The position numbers and the translations under genes are program-made. Positions 56,682 to 64,000 of a stretch of 64,000 nt of DNA are shown here, in pieces (the stretch's first letter is position 1; each line of letters opens with the position of its first letter). The stretch comes from Agelas oroides (lineage: Eukaryota > Porifera > Demospongiae > Agelasida > Agelasidae). The notes under the pieces are model-generated. The model had not been told where the DNA came from and ran no database searches. It saw nothing but the letters and a program-made list of their open reading frames with translations. The stretch covers positions 64,501 to 128,500 of the forward strand of contig OX422201.1 of NCBI GenBank assembly GCA_949130485.1, read 5' to 3'.

Positions 56682-58531
56682 ATGGCCAATTTTAGTGAAG
56701 ATGAGTTAGTCAGTCGGTACAGGGCTGTTTTGGAGGACCAAAAAGAGGAGTTACAGAAACTTCTGCAGACTAAACCTTCATATACTGCTCTTCAGAAGAC
56801 AAATGCATTTACAAAGTTCGAGTGTGATGCTATTCGAGCTAAGTTTTCTGAGAGGAATGCCCAAGCACAAGAGGTAGTAAAGGCTGTGAGAGAAAAGGAC
56901 ACCCTTTCCTGCTATCTCGCCTTCAGCAGAGTAGTGTGTGACATTAATGAGTTTAAAGGAAAACAAATATTCCCATTTGTTAATGACCTTGGAGACCTGC
57001 ACCCACCTTTGAAGCGTCGGCCATTGCAGTCATTACAGAAAGGTACTGGTTATCTTATCAGTGTGTCTATCAAGCTCAGTCCACCCTGTTTTGTCTTGGT
57101 AGGCCAAATAGGTACTAGTGTCAGCACACCTCGGGATGCTGTTGTTATCATCTGGCTGGTGGCTCATGAGGTAGACCCTAGGTGTGCACATTCTGTGCTT
57201 CATGACAGCAACAGTCCTTACAAGAGTTTTAGCCAGTTTCAATACCAGGTCAGTGGTAGAAGCAGGGCCGTAGACAAGTTTTTTTAGTTTGGGGGTGCTA
57301 ACTTTCACTATACATCATAAGCAGTTGGGTGCTGTGGCTATGTGCTATATCCTTCAAATACAAATGCCAAAAATTTGGGGGTGCTTCAGCACCCCCAAGC
57401 ACCCACTTGTCTACGGCCTTGAGAAGTAACTTGCATGAGCACTAACCTTTCATAATTGACTTTGTAAACCCAGGAAGTCTCCCTTTGCAATGATGCCAGC
57501 ACCCTGAGTCCTGCTAAACTCTACCTGGTCCATCTCCGACAGCAGCTAACACAACAACTGTGCAACAAGTTGTTGGAAACATTTACACCGAGACCACACC
57601 TTGTCGTGCTCTTAGGCGGCTGCATGACCATCAGTGAAGCAACCGCACACCTAGGCGATGTGGTAGTCGTCACCAGATCTAGCCCAACATACAGCCCTCT
57701 GTTTACAGAGCTCAAGCACATGACAGAGCTGTGGAAGTTGAAGGGAGAGGGACCCTGGGTGAATGTTAAAAATGAGTGGGTCCTGAAGCAAAACCAAATG
57801 CAAGCTCTGGCCAGGCTATATGCAGAATTGAAGGTACATACACTAGCAGGTTTTTGGCTTGTGTTACCTTTCAGTACTTAATTTGCTCTTAGTCCCCAGA
57901 AGAGGAACGTACAAAGTGGTACCAGCAATTAAACTGGGACAGCACTATGTCCATAAAAATGAACAGGAGATTTATGGAGTTCACACCAGATTTTCCTCAG
58001 ATTGTACAGGTGCGTCACTCAACACTATTAGTCCTAACTGAGAACTAATGAATACTCTCTTGTACTGTGTCAGTAGATTACCAACTGTTGGAAACCTGTG
58101 GCAAATGATGTGTTGCCATATGCTCCCAGTCCTTCATTGCTGGAAGAAGCTCGTGCCAGCATGCTGTATGCCCCTCAAAGCTATCCCCTTGTTGACTCCA
58201 GTCTGCCTGGAACAAGTGTTGTGTTTGGAAAGGCCACAGCTTTACGGGAGGAGGAGGGGGCCATTGTGTCCTGCCCTGATGCTGTGAAGTTCTACTGTGC
58301 GTCTGAAGCCTTTAGTATCAGGGTTGTGGCAGTGATGGAGGTACATGCTGATTATAATCCTTGCATTTTTTTTATGGGTACATCAGTGTGGTTCTTGTGT
58401 TACACATGTAGGTTACTGGACACGTTTCTAGTTCAAGCACACAGCCACAATGTGAAACACAAAGTTGTACTTCAGCAGCAGGATATGCACTCCAAGTCAT
58501 CAAATACCTTGCAGACAAAATTATAATTTGA
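56682..58531 (+). CDS. CARD-like + nucleoside phosphorylase-like protein
   Basis: Six exons (56682-57042, 57103-57248, 57474-57833, 57893-58009, 58077-58340, 58412-58531) splice in frame to 455 residues. Residues about 5-95 look like a CARD: RYRAVLEDQKEELQKLLQ, then LQKTNAFTKFECDAIRAKFS and AQAQEVVKAVREKDTLSCYL, i.e. the LTxxExExI and ARxLLDxLxxKG pattern of the death-fold family. From about residue 120 the sequence resembles the PNP/UDP phosphorylase fold: VVIIWLVAHEVD (strand 1), RPHLVVLLGGCMTISEATAH followed by LGDVVVV (the GxGG and LGDVV core), GTSVVFGKATALREEEGAIV, then DAVKFYCASEAFSIRVVAVM and ALQVIKYLADK. The usual MEG/MES active-site Glu and the later catalytic Asp are not evident, so it may bind rather than cleave nucleosides. 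The family call rests on patterns only; the orthologue is unknown. Confidence 0.6.
57263..57421. mobile_element. Small foldback MITE in the CARD/PNP-like gene intron
   Basis: Inverted termini CAGGGCCGTAGACAAGT and ACTTGTCTACGGCCTTG, 159 bp apart end to end, flanked by AGAAG on both sides (57258-57262 and 57422-57426). Subterminal gggggtgct/agcacccc words are also inverted and form a hairpin at about 57377-57396. No coding capacity. The CAGGG-type end suggests hAT, but only 5 bp of flanking duplication is exact. Confidence 0.78.
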
Positions 58532-58595
58532 GAGAAACACACAACACACATCCAATATAAATCAAAAAGTTTTTCTAAATTGTTGATTTCAATCT

Positions 58596-60457
58596 CTAAG
58601 ATGATTTGTTTTTCTTTTTTCTGTACACCACTGAAGAGAGTGTTGAACAGTTCATGCCGGCAAGGACGAGGAAGAGCACAGCAAGCAGTGGCACCTGTTT
58701 GAGAGTGGGATAAGTCAAGTGATGTCTCATAGCATGCCTACCTGGTATATATATATACCTGCCAGGTAGAGCAGTCAATGGCAGTGGACAGGTACAGGGA
58801 CATCAACGTATAACCGTTGTAGAGCTGGAAGAGCTGTAGATTGTGGGAAAGGAGGTAAGTGGAAAAACAAGATCCAATTGTCAGGGCTTCATTTAGTTAA
58901 GGGGGACAAAAATTGAGTATTGGAAATCTTTGGAGGGTGGCAATCCAAGTACTATTGGTTGCACACCAACTTATAAGTACTGAAGCCATATAGTGACATA
59001 CATATATCCCGAGGAGGCAGGCCAGTAGAAACCGTAGATTGGAAAGCTTTCCCTCTGAAAGCAGAAAGATGGTTGAGATTATCATACAAGATAGCACATG
59101 GTGAGCCCTTTCCTCCCTCACCTTGGCTGACTGTCATGTGGTGTTTTTCCCCCATTGCCACCTCCCGGTACAGCTTAGCTCGCTGGTAGCGGAATTGCAA
59201 TCCCATCACCAGTGCTGTAGTGCAGTGTACAGTTACGGTGTGGTCCCGAAGCATACAATGTCAGGAAGCAATGAAGGCTTACTCAGGCAAAATGTGAACA
59301 GCATGAACTGGGTCTTGAATGCATTATAGCATTCCCCGGGTGGCCTAATGTACAAAGGAGAAAGGCTCAACAGACACTGGAGAAGAGGATTATATGGCCT
59401 CTCACCAGGTTAGCAAGATGGTTGCCAAGACGATGCTCAGGTAGTGGTGAATGAGCCACCACCACTTGATCCTGAGTGAGGGAAGAGACCCTCCACATAA
59501 CACACCAGAGGTGTGGGCATAGCCTCGCTCCCAGGCCTCCCCCGTTTTTGTTCTTCGGTTTGCATTCAGTCAAGAGCGCATGGTTCAGTATAATACATGT
59601 AAGCGGAAGAGTAGCTCTTCTGCTTCCACATTATACTGAACGCAAACCAAAGAACAAAAACGGGGGAGGCCTGGGAATGAGGCTAGTGTGGGCGTACCTG
59701 GATCCATTGCTAATTAGAATCAGCTCTCTGAGAGTGACAGTGAAGTAGTACCATACTGACGCACAGTGTAACAAGGCACCTGGCAACCTATGGAGCATCA
59801 GTGCTATATAAATTTGTACCATTTGATTGCTCACATGATGCCCAATGTGTACTCACATGAGGTTGGGGAGGAGAAGGCTGATAACAGAGAGTGCACAGAT
59901 GCAGACCACGTTGACCATCTTAAACTTCTCATAGTTCTGCTTGTAGTTCACCCTGCAAGAGCAGCACAAGGATCATGGCTGGAGGTCAGAGGAGGAGGCT
60001 AAGACTGTCTCACTTGTCATCCCGGGTGGGGAGTGTCACCGAAATGTCTCCAATGATCATCCGCAACAGGTAGTGGCTGGTTGGCTTGGGGAATGTTGAG
60101 GCCATCTCATGTAGCCCCTCTCGAATCTGCTTTGCTTCCTCCTGATCACTGCAGGTTATAGGCACATACACTGGCGCTATCACTTGCTCAAAATATCAAC
60201 TACACACATGCTTTTTGTACAGTGTACACACCCTCACCTCTCCTCCTCCTCCTCCACATCCTGTAACTTTTGCTCTAACTTGGCAACACTGGCCTTGCAT
60301 TGTGCCTCCCTCTTGCGCACAGCCTCTCGCTGCTCATTCAGCTGCCGGTACTGACTCTGATGGGAAGAAAATGTACTGATAAACTGTGTGGCGCCAACAT
60401 TGTCTCTGTGCATACCCTGAGTTCTTGATATTCCTGTTTCAGACTCTTTAAATCCAT
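58596..60457 (-). CDS. TMEM120: TMEM120 (TACAN/TMPIT family) membrane protein
   Basis: Starts MDLKSLKQEYQELRSQYRQL with an N-terminal coiled coil rich in Glu/Lys, as in TMEM120A/B. Conserved blocks follow: FPKPTSHYLLRMIIGDISVT (a TMEM120 signature), NYKQNYEKFKMVNVVCICAL (TM1), LPGALLHCASVWYYFTVTLR, ELILISNGSR, IKWWWLIHHYLSIVLATILL, AFLCFRYQRAKLYRE-like region, and VPLLAVLFLVLAGMN with a basic end RKKKNKSS. Six membrane segments form the CoA-binding barrel of TMEM120; the family is an ER/nuclear-envelope protein with a debated mechanosensor role and links to fat storage. The WWxxHH motif (His in the ELOVL-like fold) is intact. It converges with the CARD/PNP-like gene across 64 bp. Confidence 0.9.
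59519..59685. mobile_element. Foldback MITE in TMEM120 intron with 8-bp TSD
   Basis: A near-perfect inverted repeat about 50 bp long on each side (left TAGCCTCGCTCCCAGGCC, right GGCCTGGGAATGAGGCTA), with a core of about 65 bp. An exact 8-bp direct repeat GTGTGGGC flanks it (59511-59518 and 59686-59693). One target copy lies 3 bp from the splice donor of the exon ending LISNGSR. The element makes up most of the intron. Confidence 0.88.
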
Positions 60458-60599
60458 GGTGGTCAGTGATTAAGACCCCACCCTCTCACCTGATCGTGCT
60501 TAGTCTCGTGCCCAGACCCAACCCTCTCTCCTGATCTGACCTGATCGACTCGTTCGTGCTCAACGTGGGTGTCCAAACTTGACCTTTGACCGGCTACAC
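60458..60599. promoter_or_regulatory. Divergent promoter TMEM120 / FAAP20
   Basis: 142 bp between opposed start codons, G/C-rich and without a TATA box. It contains two copies of accctctc(t/a)cctgatc (around 60478 and 60520) about 42 bp apart. Confidence 0.55.
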
Positions 60600-62009
60600 A
60601 TGCAGCGGAAGGTCGACCTGTTGCGGCTGAAGAGGAAAGCTCCACAGTCCGCAGAAAGGCCCAGCGCGAGGTCTCCCGCGCGCCAGGGCTTCAGACCCCT
60701 CGTATCGGTTAACGAGAGCACTAGGTAAAGTTGCACAGCAATTTAAGATGCTGGATGTAGACTGTGTGGCCGCCACCTTACAGGGAGCTGCTGTGTTCCT
60801 TACTACTAAAGAACTTGCCAACAACCCTCCCTCCTCTCCCACCATCCAAGGTATAGTACATTGAGGGTATGCTGTCATTATTTTATTCTGCCCTGTGGAA
60901 GGTAGCATTCTTTGTTGCAGCTGTTGCTGAGGTCAGCTGAAGCCGGTGATGCAGACTTGCAAGATTCCATGGAGGAGCCAGAGGTCCAGGAAAAAACATA
61001 CACATGGACTCCCCTTCCACCTCCCAACATGAAACTGTTGACAAAGAAACCAGCTGCTGTTATGACATTGGAGCAGCTGATGAGCACAGTACCCAGTGAC
61101 ACTTGCCAACTCTCAATTGTTAGCCAAGACAATCCGACAACAGGAGAGGGTAACAACAGAACAGCACGTCCCCTCCAGTCTGAGGATGTTGAAATGACAG
61201 TGAGAGGTGTCTCTGAAAGCCAGAGTGCTGATGTGTTAGTGGAGGAAGGAGGAGGGTCTGACTTGGATTTGTTTGATGATAAGGAGCTGGAGCTAGTGTG
61301 GCGTGATGTGGATCTCTCAGTGGGCGATGGCAGTAGTGACTCTTCTGATGGTCTCCCAGCTGTGAACCTTGGGGGGAGCCAGGAGGAGCCTCCTGGGACC
61401 AGCAGGCGTCAGCTAACAACCTTTGAGGAGCCTCCTGGGACCAGCAGGCGTCAGCTAACAACCTTTGAGGAGCCTCCTGGGACCAGCAGGCGTCAGCTAA
61501 CAACCTTTGAGGAACACTGGAAACCAAGAACTTTGAATGCCAGTCGCACGACTGCAGTGTCTCAGGTGGTCACTACTAGTACCAGTTGTGTGCATGAGCA
61601 GCCCAAGGCCAGTGGCAGAGCTCTTCTTCCTCCCAAGACTGGAAAGAACTTGTCCAGATCTACTGCCACTTACCCCAGTCAGAACGTTTCCAAGTCAGTG
61701 CCAGACCACAGAGGCTGCCAACCTCCTGGAGCAAAAGTGAATGCTTCTAACCTAGTCCAACCCTCAGGTAGTGGAGCAGGGAGGCAGGACTCCACATCCG
61801 GGCCTCCTCTGGTGACAGACATCTGCCCGATGTGTGGGACAAAATTTCCTCATGGGTGAGACTGCCGTATGTCATAATCGTGTTCCTGAGGCTTATCGTC
61901 TAGTTTCAAACTGTTACCCTGCAGGTTCAGTCAGCTGGATGCTGACCACCATATTGCACTGTGTCTGGAGAGTAGCCTGCTGTTAGATGACGTCACTATG
62001 CTGGACTAG
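60600..62009 (+). CDS. FAAP20: FAAP20-like Fanconi anaemia core complex protein
   Basis: Four exons in frame (60600-60707, 60761-60850, 60921-61855, 61925-62009) give 405 residues. Human FAAP20 has the motif KTFSWTPFPP in its FANCA-binding part; here KTYTWTPLPPPNMK is found early in exon 3. The C-terminus is a UBZ ubiquitin-binding zinc finger, CPMCGTKFPHG then FSQLDADHHIALCLES (human CPMCQKEF, TQLDVDSHLAQCL), with the C-C-H-C ligands kept, followed by a short acidic end VTMLD. FAAP20 stabilises FANCA and recruits the core complex to DNA crosslinks. The protein is about twice the human length because of a long Ser/Thr-rich linker, including three perfect copies of EEPPGTSRRQLTTF. The splice of exon 1 to exon 2 is chosen by frame; other choices stop early. 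Confidence 0.82.
61384..61512 (+). repeat. 42-bp coding minisatellite in FAAP20
   Basis: Three identical 42-bp units encoding EEPPGTSRRQLTTF in the disordered linker. The unit length keeps the frame. Identity at third codon positions points to a recent expansion. Confidence 0.95.
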
Positions 62010-62100
62010 TATAGTAGCATTATCATCATAATCATGGATGGACTGTTGATTAGTATGACGTCACTGTATGTAACTTGTACGGAGTGCAGCACGTGCGGTG

Positions 62101-62882
62101 ATGGCCTCCCGAGTGATCGAGGTTGGGACTATCGTCAGCAGGTCAGCGCACTAAATTATAGCTGTGGAGAAGCGGGCTGGCTACAGTCTATCCCAATAAG
62201 AGCCTCCTTCCTTCCTAGGACCCGCTTCTTGCTGCAAAGTGGCGTGCTGCAGCAGCCTCCCCTCTGGCTGGAGGTGGTGGAGGCCTTTCCCCCTCTCCTC
62301 ACCCCTCAGTATAATAGAACAGCGGAGCCAGGTCGACCACCCTCACTCTCCTACCCTGAGGACACACTGAGGAAGTTTGTGTGCATGTCATGAGTGTAAT
62401 GTGCTGTTACTTCACCAGCACCCACATGCTCTCCCTGTAACGTACACAGAGAGTTCTATGAAAAGTATCAGGTGGCAGGTGAAAAGGAGGCAGTAATCTT
62501 GCTTTATGAGGAGGAGATGCAGCCAACAGTGTGTGAGAGGTACATTGTCTCACACAGCGGTAGAAGTGGGTTATCATTGCTGTCTTGCGTGTGTAGGTTT
62601 GTTCATGAGCAGCAGGTGCAGTTACAGTCAGGAGTGGGAGAAGAGGAGGCAGCCAGGAAAGCATTCTGGGCAGTTAGAAAGTCAGGGGTGGACATCCGAC
62701 TCAACGAGGTATGTACTGTGTATGTAGTAGCTTACAGCATCTATTCCCCAATTATCTCGTCTCTCCCTACCCTTCCTTCATCCACACACATCTCACAGAA
62801 ATCCAAGACAACAGCTACCTCAGCAGCAAAAGGAGTTTTACAAAACTTATTAAAAGAACTACACCATGCCACCCAAAAATAA
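62101..62882 (+). CDS. MRPS23: Mitochondrial ribosomal protein mS23
   Basis: The start at 62101 gives MASRVIEVGTIVSRTRFLLQ, matching human [20 protein letters not shown]. Conserved blocks continue GVLQQPPLWLEVVEAFPPL (human GVLKEKPLWFDVYDAFPPL), YPEDTLRK and EFYEKYQ. Later exons give RFVHEQQVQL and EEAARKAFWAVRKSGVDIRL, ending LLKELHHATQK. The intron after DTLRK splits a Lys codon. mS23 is a metazoan small-subunit protein of the mitochondrial ribosome. Its start lies only 91 bp after the FAAP20 stop, in the same direction. Confidence 0.93.
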
Positions 62883-63025
62883 TAATTTCTTGTGTTATTG
62901 AATTCAACCTAAATCAACTGATAGAATGATAATGGAATGCTAGTCAGTGTTTAGTACCACATAAACAAAAGCAAGTTCTAAGCATGACAAAAAGCACTTT
63001 AATTGAAAACGTGTGGACACTGTCA

Positions 63026-63999
63026 CTAGATGACAGACTCCACCTTAGAGTTAGTGCGTATACGACGCAATTTTTTCTTCTCCAAGGACATGTTGCGCCG
63101 CTGTACCACCTCCTGTGCATCCTCTGTTGACTGTGCCTCAGGTGTTGGTGGAGTGGGGTTGGGGGACATTTCTTGCACTGAGGATGTTTCCTCTCCAGCT
63201 GACTCTGTCAGGGGTTCCATGATGTTTGTCTCAGCCTCTTCCACGGTGATCATCTTTGGACCCCCCTCCCCACCCTCTATCGGATAGTGCTTGCGGGTAG
63301 ATGTTGCACCCGGAATATCAGGAGCAGAACTGCTGACACAAAATGTACAAGTCTTTGTAATGTCTGTCGTTACATTATCTTACACTTGCCAGTGCTTACA
63401 GTCGGATTGCCTTGTGTTCAGATTCAGTCTCCGCAGGAGGGTTGACCAGCACCGTCACCGTGGGACGCTTGCCAGTGATAGAAAGGTGATGAGTAGGCGA
63501 TTCCTTAACCGCAGGAGTGTAGGGATTCATGGGCTGAAAGGAGACCGTTGGACAGTATCAGAGAAGTCAAGAAGTATCTTGTAGAGATGTCTGGCTTACC
63601 GTCATGGGGCTCCTAGGGGTTCTTGGCAGTGGGGTGGAGGGAGTGCCCAGAACATGGCTACCATCTTCAGACACCAGGACACGCCACGCTCTGCACAAAG
63701 AGACGCACATACTCATACCCTACTTATACCCTCTGTGAGGGCACTCAACGAGCAACTGACTTTTTGGCAGCAGTTCTGACTCGTGTGGTGACCTCAGCTG
63801 TCTTCAGTGTCACTCCAAAGATATCCTCGTGATAACGACCCTTGTCCTGGAGAGGAGACGAGCAAGTCAATTTCCACACACACCCAAACAGAGAGAGACA
63901 TGTGTGTACCTTCATCGTCTCAATCAGCTTTCTCGCTTGCTCACCTGACATGGCTGCGTTCTCCTCAAAGATGCTCTGAGAAAAATTGTGCTAGCGATC
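63026..63999 (-). CDS. Unrecognised SP/TP-rich protein, 3' part
   Basis: Five exons are visible on the minus strand; the 5' end lies beyond the window. They read SGEQARKLIETMK, then DKGRYHEDIFGVTLKTAEVT with TRVRTAAKK, AWRVLVSEDGSHVLGTPSTP with LPRTPRSPMT, PMNPYTPAVKESPTHHLS and GKRPTVTVLVNPP, SSAPDIPGATSTRKHYP, ITVEEAETNIMEPLTE, and a basic end LEKKKLRRIRTNSKVESVI. The C-terminal half is disordered and carries at least five SP/TP sites in a row, as in CDK/MAPK substrates. I cannot assign a family. It converges with MRPS23 across 143 bp. Confidence 0.65.
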
Positions 64000-64000
64000 A

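Overview
The window is genomic DNA from a compact metazoan genome. It holds twelve recognisable spliced genes plus one intronless histone gene. Introns are mostly 40-200 bp, genes face each other across gaps of 60-320 bp, and nearly all genes have clear animal orthologues. A ryanodine receptor, a CARD-like domain, FAAP20 and MRPS23 point to an animal. The very short introns and tight packing fit an early-branching lineage such as a sponge; that placement is inference, since no marker for a phylum was tested.

Layout: SRSF1 3' end (+, 48-587); tandem repeats; SRR1-like/SRRD (-, 1578-2685); CUE-domain protein (-, 2800-3863); HEATR6 (+, 4214-10324); an unrecognised EF-hand protein with RPxTA repeats (+, 10502-13204); rabaptin (-, 13445-17796 or 17959); TBCK pseudokinase/TBC/rhodanese (-, 18129-22940); TBL3/UTP13 (+, 23020-28545); a complete ryanodine receptor (-, 28622-55753); histone H3 (+, 56076-56486) with TATA box and 3' stem-loop; a CARD-like plus nucleoside-phosphorylase-like protein (+, 56682-58531); TMEM120 (-, 58596-60457); FAAP20 (+, 60600-62009); MRPS23 (+, 62101-62882); and the 3' part of an unrecognised SP/TP-rich protein (-, 63026 to the right edge).

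The genes are functionally mixed (splicing, circadian/haem-related SRR1, endosome fusion, Rab GAP, rRNA processing, Ca2+ release, chromatin, DNA repair, mitochondrial translation). I see no operon logic. Several pairs share short divergent promoters: CUE/HEATR6, TBCK/TBL3 (79 bp between start codons), RyR/H3 and TMEM120/FAAP20.

The most striking points are: (1) the CARD-like + PNP-like protein at 56682-58531, an architecture like an innate-immune sensor/effector, with a PNP domain that looks catalytically altered; (2) at least eight minisatellites that have amplified a real splice donor or acceptor, so that introns carry 2 to about 39 copies of their own splice site; (3) a non-standard RyR, whose predicted selectivity filter reads GGGIAD instead of GGGIGD and whose EF-hands are both canonical; (4) three terminal-inverted-repeat elements in introns, two of them with 8-bp target duplications. 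No viral, LTR or CRISPR element was seen.
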